Shown piece by piece: positions 56,658-64,000 of a DNA stretch of 64,000 bases. The first letter of the stretch is position 1. Each line of letters starts with the position of its first letter. A model generated the notes under the pieces. The model saw nothing but the letters and a program-made list of their open reading frames with translations, made no database searches and was not told where the DNA came from. A program made the translations under genes and the position numbers. The stretch is from Streptomyces sp. Je 1-79 (GTDB lineage: Bacteria > Actinomycetota > Actinomycetes > Streptomycetales > Streptomycetaceae). The stretch is taken from NCBI RefSeq assembly GCF_025195125.1, contig NZ_JAMGSL010000006.1:45815-109814 (forward strand), written 5' to 3'.

Positions 56658-57386
56658 ATGGCCCCACCGGACAACGACGTGCTCTGGGCGCGTTCCCTGC
56701 ACTGCACCCTGGAGGGCTCCGACGTCCTGACCGGCGTCTCCCTGGGGGTGCGCGAGGCCGAGATCCTCGCCCTGGTCGGCCCGCGAGGCAGCGGCAAGAC
56801 CACCCTGATGCGCTGTCTGTCGGGACAGACGCTCGCCCAGCAGGGCGAGGTCTGGTTCAACAGCAGCCCCGTGCACACCATGAGCCCGGTCCAGCGCGAG
56901 CGGCTGCGCCGTGACCGGTTCGGCTGGATCGACCCCGAGCCCGGACTCGTACCGGAGCTGACCGCCTGGGAGAACACGGCCCTGCCGCTCCTGCTGCGCG
57001 GGGTCTCGCACCGGACCGCGAAGGCCTCCGCCATCGAGTGGCTGGAACGGCTCGACATCGGCGTCTGCGCCCGCAGACGCCCGCACGCGCTGAACCAGTC
57101 GCAGCGGCAGCGGGTCGCCATCGCCCGGGCCCTGGTCACCACCCCGGCCGTGCTCTTCGCCGACGAACCGACCGCCTCCCTGCACCGCGCCGACGGCGCG
57201 CAGGTGCTGCGCACGCTCACGGCGGCGGCCCGCTCGCACCGGATCACCGTCCTCCTCGCGACCCATGACACGGAGGTCGCCGCCCTCGCCGACCGCTCGG
57301 TCGCCCTGCTCGACGGCCGCCGGGTGGGCACCGCCGCACCGACCACCGGGGCGGAGGGCGTCGCCGCGTGCTCGCTCTCCGTCTAG
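56658..57386 (+). CDS. ABC transporter ATP-binding protein with degenerate signature
   Basis: This 242-residue ATPase has Walker A GPRGSGKT, Walker B VLFADEPTASLH and the H-loop ATHDTE. The LSGGQ signature is replaced by LNQSQ in HALNQSQRQRVAIARALV, and the D-loop is changed as well. The Q-loop region reads IDPEPGLVPELTAWEN, like LolD/MacB-type ATPases but without the usual Q. ATG 56658, with GAGGTG seven bases upstream, is preferred over GTG 56649. It overlaps the permease gene by 19 bases. The substrate is unknown. Confidence 0.85.
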   Translation: MAPPDNDVLWARSLHCTLEGSDVLTGVSLGVREAEILALVGPRGSGKTTLMRCLSGQTLAQQGEVWFNSSPVHTMSPVQRERLRRDRFGWIDPEPGLVPELTAWENTALPLLLRGVSHRTAKASAIEWLERLDIGVCARRRPHALNQSQRQRVAIARALVTTPAVLFADEPTASLHRADGAQVLRTLTAAARSHRITVLLATHDTEVAALADRSVALLDGRRVGTAAPTTGAEGVAACSLSV

Positions 57387-58513
57387 TCCGCGGGTCCCAC
57401 CCCCTCGTCCAGCTGCGGCGCCTCCTGGTCGCCACGGCGGCCGCGGGGGTCGGCTTCCTGCTGCTGTGCACGCTGGGCTACGCCGTGGGCCACCCGGACC
57501 GGTCGGCCGCCGCGACCCTGCGCCTGCTGTGGTGCCTCATCCCGCTGGCCGCGACCGTGCACTTCGCGGTCGCCGTGGCCCGTACGGATCCCAGCACCCG
57601 GCCGCGGCCCGGACTCTCGGCGATCGGGCTCGGCCCGGCCCGGCTCACGGCGATCGCCGCGGCCTCGACGGCCGTCTCCTGCACGCTCGGCTCGATGGTC
57701 GCGCTGCTGTTCTATCTGCACCTGCGCGGCGACATCACCGGCCTGCCGTTCGACGGGGCGGCCGCCGAGCTGCTCGCCGCGGGCCGGCCGATCCCGCTGG
57801 CCGGCGCGCTCACCCTGCTCGCGATCCTGCCCGTGGCCGCCTCCACGGCCGCCGGGCTCGCCCTGCGGCCCCGGAAGACTGCCCCGGCCCCCGAGGGCAT
57901 CGAGAAGGCGGCGCCCTCGGGCCTGCCGTGGGGCGTGGCCCTGCTCGCGGTCGGCCTCGCCGTCGAGACGTACGCCGGGCAGGGCGGCCAGGACGGCGGG
58001 CTGCCGCTCCCGGGCCGCTTCGACGGCAGCCCGGGGGGAGTCCTCGCGGGCTGGATCCTCACCGCGATCGGCCTGGCGATGGCGGGGCCGGGCCTCACCC
58101 ACGGGTGCGGCCGGCTGCTCCAGGCGGTCCGCCCCGGCGCGGTCCGGCTCCTCGCCGGCCGCGTCCTGATGGACGAGTCCCGCCGCATCGGGCGCCCGCT
58201 GGGCATCGTCTGCGCGGTGGCCTCGGGCGGGGTCGCGGCGGTGACGCTGTACAGCTCGGGCACGGGCGACTTCGGGCCGCTGACCGGCCTCGGGGCGGCG
58301 CTGGTGACGGCCTGCACGACGGCGACGCTGCTGACGGCGGCCCTGGAGTCCAAGCAGTGCCGCGCCCACACGTCCGCGGCCCTCGTCCGGCTCGGCGCCC
58401 CGCCCACGGTCCTGCGCACGGCGGCGCTGATGCGCGCGGGGGCGCTGCTGGCGGTCTTCCTGCCGCTGACCTGGCTGGTGGGATCCCTGGCAGCGGTCCC
58501 GCTGTCGGGCTGA
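57368..58513 (+). CDS. ABC transporter permease (membrane protein)
   Basis: The 381-residue protein starts with GTG 57368 inside the ATPase gene, so the two are coupled. It has about eight to ten hydrophobic segments. TM1 is near 20-40 and a cluster follows at 90-165; residues near 345-378 (TVLRTAALMRAGALLAVFLPLTWLVGSLAAVPL) form the last helices. Features of the FtsX family are weak, and I call it a permease mainly from the ATPase overlap. No extracytoplasmic MacB-like domain is evident. Confidence 0.78.
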   Translation: MLALRLVRGSHPLVQLRRLLVATAAAGVGFLLLCTLGYAVGHPDRSAAATLRLLWCLIPLAATVHFAVAVARTDPSTRPRPGLSAIGLGPARLTAIAAASTAVSCTLGSMVALLFYLHLRGDITGLPFDGAAAELLAAGRPIPLAGALTLLAILPVAASTAAGLALRPRKTAPAPEGIEKAAPSGLPWGVALLAVGLAVETYAGQGGQDGGLPLPGRFDGSPGGVLAGWILTAIGLAMAGPGLTHGCGRLLQAVRPGAVRLLAGRVLMDESRRIGRPLGIVCAVASGGVAAVTLYSSGTGDFGPLTGLGAALVTACTTATLLTAALESKQCRAHTSAALVRLGAPPTVLRTAALMRAGALLAVFLPLTWLVGSLAAVPLSG

Positions 58514-58524
58514 CGCCGGGGCAC

Positions 58525-58553
58525 GGCCCCCCGCTCCGCGGGGGCCCTACCCT
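58525..58553 (+). promoter_or_regulatory. Hairpin and -10 element before the LOG gene
   Basis: GGCCCCCCGC (58525-58534) pairs with GCGGGGGCC (58538-58546) with one bulged base and could terminate the ABC genes. TACCCT (58548-58553) follows directly and lies six bases before the ATG of the next gene. That pattern suggests a leaderless transcript; no -35 is clear. Confidence 0.4.
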
Positions 58554-58559
58554 GTCCCC

Positions 58560-59669
58560 ATGACCCGCCGCCCGCACGAACGCGAGATCCACGACACCGC
58601 CGAGTTCGACGCGGTGATCGCCCGCGGGTCGCTCATCGGACACCGGATCCAGTCCGTCGACCTGACCGACCGCACCTTCGCGCTGCTCTCCACCTCCACC
58701 GAGGGCGCCGTCTTCCTCGGCTGCGTCCTGCAGCCCGAGGCCGCCGCGAAGGTCCGCGCCGACGGGGCGCTCGTCTTCCCGCCCGTACCGGAGCTGGCGT
58801 TCGACCCGTACCGCGCGCGGCTCTACTCCCCCGGTGAACTGTTCGACCGTGTCGAGGACCAGGGGTACGAGGCGACGCCCGACTTCCTCGCGTACGACTG
58901 GTTCCGGCGGACGAAGGCCGACGGCGACATCTTCGCGTCGATGCTCCGCTCCATCCACGACGACGCGATCTCCGACGCCCTGGACGAACTGCTCGACGGC
59001 GCCCGGGTCGTGGGCGTCATGGGCGGGCACGCGATGGGCCGCGGCGGCGACGCGTACGCGGGAGCGGCCCGGCTCGGCCGGTCGCTGGCCCGCGCCGGGC
59101 TCACCGTGGCGACCGGCGGCGGCCCGGGCGCGATGGAGGCGGCGAACCTCGGCGCGTACACCGCGCCGCTCGCCGACGACGTCCTCGACGAGGCGCTCGA
59201 ACTCCTCGCCAAGGCTCCCTCGTTCACCCCGTCCGTCACCGACTGGGCGCGCGCCGCCTTCGACGTCCGCGCCCGCTGGCCCCAGGGCGGCGACTCGGTC
59301 GGTGTCCCCACCTGGTTCTACGGCCACGAGCCGCCGAACGCCTTCGCCGGTCACATCGCCAAGTACTTCGCCAACGCCACCCGGGAGGACGGGCTGCTCG
59401 CTCGGTGCAACGCCGGTGTGGTCTTCCTGCCGGGCGCGGCCGGCACGGTGCAGGAGATCTTCGACAACGCGACCCCGAACTTCTACGAGTCGCGTGGCGA
59501 GCCCACCCCGATGGTGCTGGTGGACCGCGCCCACTGGACGGACCGGCTGCCCGCCTGGCCCCTGCTCCGGTCCCTCGCCGCGGACCGCCCGATGGCCTCC
59601 CGGATCGCCCTGGTCGACTCCGTGGACGAGGCCCCGGAAGCCCTCCGCCGGCTGAGGCTCCCGGGCTGA
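58560..59669 (+). CDS. LOG family Rossmann-fold protein
   Basis: The 369-residue protein has LOG (lysine decarboxylase-like) motifs: GVMGGHAMGRGGDAYAGAARLGRSLARAGLTVATGGGPGAMEAANLGAY in place of the usual GGGPGIMEA-type block, and VVFLPGAAGTVQEIFDNATPNFY for PGGxGTxxE. The Gly-Gly is Gly-Ala here. An extra 130-residue N-terminal part precedes the fold, making it longer than the typical 190-residue LOG phosphoribohydrolase. It may release bases from nucleotide monophosphates, but the changed PGGxGT motif makes activity uncertain. Ends convergently with thiQ. Confidence 0.85.
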   Translation: MTRRPHEREIHDTAEFDAVIARGSLIGHRIQSVDLTDRTFALLSTSTEGAVFLGCVLQPEAAAKVRADGALVFPPVPELAFDPYRARLYSPGELFDRVEDQGYEATPDFLAYDWFRRTKADGDIFASMLRSIHDDAISDALDELLDGARVVGVMGGHAMGRGGDAYAGAARLGRSLARAGLTVATGGGPGAMEAANLGAYTAPLADDVLDEALELLAKAPSFTPSVTDWARAAFDVRARWPQGGDSVGVPTWFYGHEPPNAFAGHIAKYFANATREDGLLARCNAGVVFLPGAAGTVQEIFDNATPNFYESRGEPTPMVLVDRAHWTDRLPAWPLLRSLAADRPMASRIALVDSVDEAPEALRRLRLPG

Positions 59670-59682
59670 ACCCGCCGCGCCC

Positions 59683-59707
59683 GTGACGGCGGTTGACGAG
59701 CCGTCAC
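59683..59707. terminator. Hairpin between convergent LOG and thiQ genes
   Basis: GTGACGGC (59683-59690) pairs perfectly with GCCGTCAC (59700-59707). The right arm overlaps the thiQ stop codon (59704-59706). Confidence 0.6.
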
Positions 59708-60747
59708 TTGACGTCGTCGGCGAGGACCTGGTCGGCGAGGACCACGACGTCCTCGGCGGCGAAGGACACGCCCACCTCCGTGCCTGCCTCCGGGGCGTCG
59801 CGGAGGGGGCACTCCGCCTCCAGGGGCGGCCCTTGGGCCGGGCGGAGCAGGACGGCGACGTGGGTGCCGCGGAACGTGCGGGCCTCGACCGTGCAGACCA
59901 GGCCGTCCGCCGGGGCCGCGAGACGGACACCTCCCGGGCGTACGAGGATCTCCCTCGCTCCCTGGGGCGATCCGTGCGGCACCGGGATCCTGCCCCACAC
60001 GGTGTCGGCGGCCGCGCCGCTCACCGTCCCCGGCACGACGTTGTCGAAGCCGAGGAAGCGGGCGACGAACGCGGAGACCGGCCGCTGCCAGACCTCCAGC
60101 GGTGTCCCGGACTGAGCGATCCGGCCGTCCCGCATCACCACGACCCGGTCGGCGAGCGCGAACGCCTCCCCCTGGTCGTGGGTGACGGCGAGCACCGTCG
60201 TACCCAACCTCGCGAAGAGGCCACGCAGTTCGACCACGAGCCGTTCCCGCAGGCCGCGGTCGAGCTGCCCGAGCGGCTCGTCGAGCATCAGCAGCCGGGG
60301 CCGCGGGGCGAGCGCCCGGGCCAGCGCCACGCGCTGCTGCTCGCCGCCGGAGAGCGAGGCGACGGCCCGTCCGGTGGCCCCGGGCAGCCCGACGAGCTCC
60401 AGCAGCTCCCGTACGCGCTCGTCCCGTTCGGCCCGCTCCACACCGTGCATCCGCAGCCCGAAGGCGACGTTGCCGCCCACGTCCCGCTGGGGGAAGAGCT
60501 GGTGGTCCTGGAACATCAGCCCGACGCCGCGCCGGTGCACCGGCACCCCGGTCTGGTCCGCGCCGCCGAGCAGAACCCGCCCGCCGTCGAGCGCCTGGAG
60601 TCCGGCGACGGCCCGCAGCAGCGTCGACTTGCCGCTACCGCTCGGCCCGAGCACGCACACGATCTCGTGGTCGGCCACGCGAAGGCCGACGGAGTCGAGC
60701 GCGGGCCGCTGCCCGAACCGTACGGTCGCGTCCTCGATGTGCAGCAT
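59704..60747 (-). CDS. thiQ: Thiamine ABC transporter ATP-binding protein
   Basis: The 347-residue ATPase has Walker A GPSGSGKS, the VGLMFQDHQLFPQRDVGGNVAFGLRM Q-loop region, the LSGGEQQRVALARAL signature, Walker B LLMLDEPLGQLD and a C-terminal TOBE-like domain. Alone it would be a generic ferric/sulfate/thiamine-type ATPase. The TPP riboswitch upstream of the operon identifies thiamine as the substrate. Its ATG overlaps the thiP stop by one base (TGATG). Confidence 0.88.
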   Translation of the reverse strand: MLHIEDATVRFGQRPALDSVGLRVADHEIVCVLGPSGSGKSTLLRAVAGLQALDGGRVLLGGADQTGVPVHRRGVGLMFQDHQLFPQRDVGGNVAFGLRMHGVERAERDERVRELLELVGLPGATGRAVASLSGGEQQRVALARALAPRPRLLMLDEPLGQLDRGLRERLVVELRGLFARLGTTVLAVTHDQGEAFALADRVVVMRDGRIAQSGTPLEVWQRPVSAFVARFLGFDNVVPGTVSGAAADTVWGRIPVPHGSPQGAREILVRPGGVRLAAPADGLVCTVEARTFRGTHVAVLLRPAQGPPLEAECPLRDAPEAGTEVGVSFAAEDVVVLADQVLADDVK

Positions 60748-62429
60748 CAGAACTCCCCGGAGGCGGTCCGGCCCGCACGAAGCCGTTCGAGCAGCAGCAG
60801 GGACACCGCGCACACCACCATCAGAATCGTCGAAAGGGCCATGGCCTGGCCGTAGTTGAGCGCCCCGGGCCGGCCGAGCAGCCGGGCGACGGCGACGGGC
60901 AGGGTGGGGCTGTCGGGCCGGGCGATGAAGACGGTCGCACCGAACTCGCCCAGGGACACGGCGAAGGCGAACCCGGCCGCGATGAGCACCGCCCGCCGCA
61001 CGAGCGGCAGATCGACCTCGCGCCAGGCCCGCAGCGGCGACGCGCCGAGCACGGCCGCCGCCTCCCGCAGCCGCTCGTCGACCGCGCGCAGCACGGGCAG
61101 CATCGTCCGTACGACGAAGGGGACGCCGACCAGCGCCTGCGCGAGCGGGACGAGGATCCAGCTCCCCCGCAGGTCGAACGGCGGCTCGTCGAGCGTGATG
61201 AGGAACCCGAAGCCGACGGTGACGGCGGAGACGCCGAGCGGCAGCATCAGCAGCGCGTCGAAGCCCCGCACGAGCCGCCCGGCCCGCCGGGTGAGGGCGG
61301 CCGCCGCGAGCCCGCCGATGACGAGGGCGAGGGCGGTGGCGACGAGGGCGTACCGGAGCGAGTTGCCGATCGTGTCGACCAGGGGCACGAGGAAGGTGCC
61401 GGAGGGGTCGACGGACTGCAGGGCCCGGTAGTAGTCGAGCCCGTAACCGTCCGGGGTGTCGAAGGACCGCTCGACGAGCACGGCGAGCGGCAGCACGAGC
61501 AGCAGGGCGATGGAGATCAGGACACCGCCGAAGAGCGCCCGCTGCCCGAGCCCCTTCGGCCGCCGTGCGGTCTGCTCGGGTGCGACGAGCTTCAGGGCCG
61601 TCTCCCGTCGCCGTACGGTCCGGGCGTGCACGGCGAGCACGACGCCGACGGCGACGAACTGGACGAGGGTGAGGACGGCGGCCGTCGTCAGGTCGAAGCG
61701 GTCGACCGTCTGCCGGTAGATCTCCGTCTCCAGGGTGGAGTACGTCGGCCCGCCGAGGATCTGGACGACGGCGAAGGAGGCGGCGGTGAAGAGGAACACC
61801 ATCAGCGCGGCCGCGGCGACGGCCGGGGCGAGCGCCGGCAGGGTGACCGTCCGCCAGGCCGTGAACCGGGAGGCGCCGAGGACGCGGGCGGCCTCCTCCT
61901 GGCGCGGGTCGAGCTGTGACCAGAGGCCGCCTACGGTCCGGACGACGACGGCGTAGTTGAAGAAGACGTGGGCGAGGAGGATGGCCCAGACGGTGGTGTC
62001 CAGACGGACGCCCCACAGTTCGTCGAGGAGCCCGCCGCGCCCGACGAGCGCCAGGAAGGCGGTGCCGACCATGACGGTCGGCATCACGAACGGCACGGTC
62101 ACGACCGCGCGCAGCAGCCCCTTGCCGGGGAACTCGAAGCGCGCGAAGACGTAGGCGCCGGGCAGGGCGATCAGCAGGGTCAGCGCGGTGGAGGCGAGCG
62201 CCTGCCACAGCGTGAACCAGAGGACGTCGAGGATCTCCGGCCGGGTCAGCGTCTCGCCGAGGCGGCCGAACCGCCACACCCCGTCGGGCCGCAGCCCGCG
62301 TTCGACGATCGAGGCGACGGGCCAGGCGAAGAAGAGCGCGAAGAAGGCGAGGGGCACGACCATCAGGCCGAGCCGCACCACGCTTCCCCGCACGTCTCCG
62401 CGGCGGCGTCCGGGATCCGCGCTCCGCAC
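60747..62429 (-). CDS. thiP: Thiamine ABC transporter permease, duplicated
   Basis: The roughly 560-residue membrane protein has two fused permease halves with about 12 helices in total. Each has an EAA loop: QEEAARVLGASRFTAWRTVTLPALAPAVAAAAL and LREAAAVLGASPLRAWREVDLPLVRRAVLIAAG. Fused permeases of this type are ThiP or FbpB; the riboswitch decides for ThiP. The start is uncertain. GTG 62427-62429, with GTGAAGG just upstream, leaves 32 bases to the thiB stop, while an earlier GTG (62498) would overlap thiB. Confidence 0.87.
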   Translation of the reverse strand: MRSADPGRRRGDVRGSVVRLGLMVVPLAFFALFFAWPVASIVERGLRPDGVWRFGRLGETLTRPEILDVLWFTLWQALASTALTLLIALPGAYVFARFEFPGKGLLRAVVTVPFVMPTVMVGTAFLALVGRGGLLDELWGVRLDTTVWAILLAHVFFNYAVVVRTVGGLWSQLDPRQEEAARVLGASRFTAWRTVTLPALAPAVAAAALMVFLFTAASFAVVQILGGPTYSTLETEIYRQTVDRFDLTTAAVLTLVQFVAVGVVLAVHARTVRRRETALKLVAPEQTARRPKGLGQRALFGGVLISIALLLVLPLAVLVERSFDTPDGYGLDYYRALQSVDPSGTFLVPLVDTIGNSLRYALVATALALVIGGLAAAALTRRAGRLVRGFDALLMLPLGVSAVTVGFGFLITLDEPPFDLRGSWILVPLAQALVGVPFVVRTMLPVLRAVDERLREAAAVLGASPLRAWREVDLPLVRRAVLIAAGFAFAVSLGEFGATVFIARPDSPTLPVAVARLLGRPGALNYGQAMALSTILMVVCAVSLLLLERLRAGRTASGEF

Positions 62430-62461
62430 GCCGCCTTCACCGCCGTCGCGGCTTTCGCGCT

Positions 62462-63556
62462 CTACTTCAGGACGGTCGAGGACCACGACTGGATCCACTG
62501 CTCACGCTTCTCGGCGATCTTCTCGGGGGCCATGGTCTGCGGCTTGTCGATCACCACGCCGTGCTTGGTGAACAGCTCGGGCAGCTGGGCGCCCTCGGTC
62601 ACCGGGTTGACGAACATCTGCAGCGGCATGTCGTCCTGGAACTTCTTGGAGATCAGGAAGTCGATCAGCGCCTTGCCGCCCTCGGGGTTCTTCGCCCCGT
62701 CGAGCAGTCCGGCGAACTCGATCTGCCGGAAGCAGGTGCCGGTGGAGACGCCGGTGGGGGCCTCCTTCGGCTGCGGCTCGGCGTAGAGGACCTCGACCGG
62801 CGGGCTGGAGGCGTACGAGACGACCAGCGGGCGGTCGCCCTTGGCCTGCTTACCGCCGGCGGACCCGGAGAACTCCTGGTTGTAGGCGAGCTCCCAGCTG
62901 TCGACGGTCTTGACGCCGTTGGCCTTGAGCTTCTTCCAGTAGTCCTGCCAGCCCTCGTCGCCGTACTGCGCGGCCGTGCCGAGGAGGAAACCGAGGCCCG
63001 GGGAGGACTTCTCGGGGTTCTCGACGACGAGCAGGTTCTTGTACTCCGGCTTGGCCAGGTCGTCGAAGGTCTGCGGGGGCGCGAGCTTCTTGTCGGCGAA
63101 GTACTTCTTGTCGTAGTTGACGCAGATGTCGCCGGTGTCGACCGGGGTGACCCGGTGCTCCTTGTCGACCTTCGTCTCGGGCAGGACGAGGTCCAGGCCC
63201 TTCGCCTCGTACGGGACGAAGATCCCGTTGTCGAGGGCGCGGGAGAGCAGGGTGTTGTCGACGCCGAAGAAGACGTCGCCCTGCGGGGAGCCCTTGGTCA
63301 GGATCTCCTTGTTGACGGCGACGCCGGCGTCACCGCTCTTGAGGACCTTGACGGTGAAGCCGGTCTGCTTGGTGAACTCCGCCAGCACCTCCTTGGAGGC
63401 GTTGAAGGAGTCGTGGCTCACGAGGGTCACGGTCTTCGGCGCGCGCTCGTCGTTCTTGCCCGCCGCGTCTCTGATGTCGTCGGTGCCGCAGGCGGCGAGG
63501 GTGGTGACGCCCAGCGCTGCGGCGATCGCCGCAGCGGCCATCTTCTTGGTGCTCAC
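62462..63556 (-). CDS. thiB: Thiamine-binding lipoprotein
   Basis: The 364-residue binding protein has a lipoprotein signal (VSTKKMAAAAIAAALGVTTLAAC, Cys23). The mature part matches ThiB: VTLVSHDSFNASKEVLAEFTKQTGFTVKVLKSGDAGVAVNKEILTKGSPQGDVFFGVDNTLLSRAL and TPVDTGDICVNYDKKYF, the family hallmark. GTG 63554-63556 has AGGAGGA eight bases upstream; the frame is open to 63625 but that part is the leader RNA. It is the first gene after the TPP riboswitch. Confidence 0.93.
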   Translation of the reverse strand: MSTKKMAAAAIAAALGVTTLAACGTDDIRDAAGKNDERAPKTVTLVSHDSFNASKEVLAEFTKQTGFTVKVLKSGDAGVAVNKEILTKGSPQGDVFFGVDNTLLSRALDNGIFVPYEAKGLDLVLPETKVDKEHRVTPVDTGDICVNYDKKYFADKKLAPPQTFDDLAKPEYKNLLVVENPEKSSPGLGFLLGTAAQYGDEGWQDYWKKLKANGVKTVDSWELAYNQEFSGSAGGKQAKGDRPLVVSYASSPPVEVLYAEPQPKEAPTGVSTGTCFRQIEFAGLLDGAKNPEGGKALIDFLISKKFQDDMPLQMFVNPVTEGAQLPELFTKHGVVIDKPQTMAPEKIAEKREQWIQSWSSTVLK

Positions 63557-63593
63557 TGAAAATTCCTCCTGGGTGTGACCAGGAAGAGACGCG

Positions 63594-63621
63594 GCCCTGC
63601 CCACCGGAGGGTGGGCAGGGC
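63594..63621 (-). terminator. Riboswitch expression-platform terminator
   Basis: GCCCTGCCCACC (63594-63605) pairs perfectly with 63610-63621 around GGAG. The stem lies between the TPP aptamer and the thiB ribosome site. No T-run follows, but the stem is strong enough to suggest TPP-dependent termination. Confidence 0.8.
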
Positions 63622-63640
63622 GCAACAGCTCGAGTTGCGA

Positions 63641-63731
63641 CCGAACTTCCTACCCAGAATGACCTGGGCAAGGTTCAGAGGGTCTGCGGTCCGATGACCG
63701 CACTCTCAGCGCTGTGGCGCTCCCCTGTCGG
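63641..63731 (-). ncRNA. TPP riboswitch (THI element)
   Basis: On the minus strand the element reads through all conserved blocks. They are the P1 ends CCGA/TCGG, then GGGGAGC, GCTGAGAG, the variable P3a hairpin (GCGGTC/GGACCGC), ACCCTCTGAACCT and CCAGGTCATTCTGGGTAGG. It binds thiamine pyrophosphate and lies 85 bases upstream of the thiB start, with a terminator between. It begins only 34 bases after the rlmN stop, so its promoter must overlap the end of rlmN or the operon is read from further up. Confidence 0.95.
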
Positions 63732-63765
63732 AATATGGAGATGTGTTCGAGCACAGACTACAAGG

Positions 63766-64000
63766 TCAGCGCTCCGAGGCCGCCAGCTGTCCACAGGCGC
63801 CGTCGATCTCCTGACCGCGGGTGTCACGGACGGTGACCGGGACCCCGTGGGCGGCGATGGCCTCGACGAAGGCCTTCTCGTCCTCCGGCCGCGACGCGGT
63901 CCACTTCGAGCCGGGCGTCGGGTTCAGCGGAATCAGGTTGACGTGCACCCGCTTCCCCTTGAGCAGTCGCCCGAGGAGGTCTCCGCGCCAGGCCTGGTCG
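63766..64000 (-). CDS. rlmN: 23S rRNA/tRNA adenine C2-methyltransferase RlmN, C-terminal part
   Basis: The frame runs off the right edge of the window; only the last 78 residues are seen. [73 protein letters not shown] is the RlmN end, with the conserved NLIPLNP and the methyl-carrying Cys in IDGACGQL. RlmN is a radical SAM enzyme that methylates A2503 of 23S rRNA and A37 of some tRNAs. The visible part looks intact. Confidence 0.93.
   Translation of the reverse strand, partial: DQAWRGDLLGRLLKGKRVHVNLIPLNPTPGSKWTASRPEDEKAFVEAIAAHGVPVTVRDTRGQEIDGACGQLAASER

Overview
The window is a segment of a Streptomyces chromosome. It is very GC-rich, most genes have G or C at nearly every third codon position, GTG/TTG starts and 1-4 nt start/stop overlaps are common, and the gene order matches, as far as I remember, the conserved core region of S. 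coelicolor around SCO5709 (truB) to SCO5645 (rlmN), including chiB. No IS element, prophage, CRISPR array, tRNA or rRNA gene was seen, so this is core rather than accessory DNA.

Region 1 (1-7.1 kb, minus strand) is the translation operon rimP-nusA-ylxR-infB-DUF503-rbfA-truB. Region 2 (7.2-10.2 kb, plus strand) holds a lipoprotein, a DUF4439 ferritin-like protein, a kinase-fold protein whose catalytic residues are lost, and a slipin. Region 3 (10.2-19.2 kb, mostly minus) has proS between two related CTAG-bounded palindromic elements, two GNAT acetyltransferases, and the cluster aroA-dxr-rseP-ispG, which joins two MEP isoprenoid enzymes to a site-2 protease and an EPSP synthase.

Region 4 (19.4-31.6 kb) carries an acyl-CoA dehydrogenase, an aldehyde dehydrogenase, an EamA exporter with a clear promoter and operator-like palindrome, a PucR-type regulator, an orphan membrane ATPase resembling conjugation coupling proteins, gabT, a PAP2 phosphatase gene with a suspect C-run, and a small unknown. 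Region 5 (31.7-36.6 kb) is a secreted GH18 chitinase (chiB) with two DasR-like boxes, an unknown gene and an MMPL transporter.

Region 6 (36.7-43.8 kb, minus) is a six-gene polyamine operon: aminobutyraldehyde dehydrogenase, binding protein, ATPase, two permeases and an FAD amine oxidase. A second polyamine locus (51.6-56.4 kb) has an orphan PotD-like lipoprotein, a second aminobutyraldehyde dehydrogenase, an Lrp/AsnC regulator and a class III aminotransferase. With gabT the two loci could take putrescine-type amines to GABA and on to succinate semialdehyde.

Region 7 (44-51.5 kb) includes a NADAR-family protein, a DUF4190 membrane protein, a COG1816 deaminase (probably 6-aminodeoxyfutalosine deaminase for menaquinone synthesis), a GDPD-type phosphodiesterase, a DUF574 methyltransferase, a NarL-type two-component pair, a penicillin-binding-fold hydrolase and a membrane protein. 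Region 8 (56.6-64 kb) has an ABC pair with a degenerate signature motif, a LOG-family protein, the thiamine importer thiB-thiP-thiQ under a TPP riboswitch, and the C-terminal end of rlmN running off the window.
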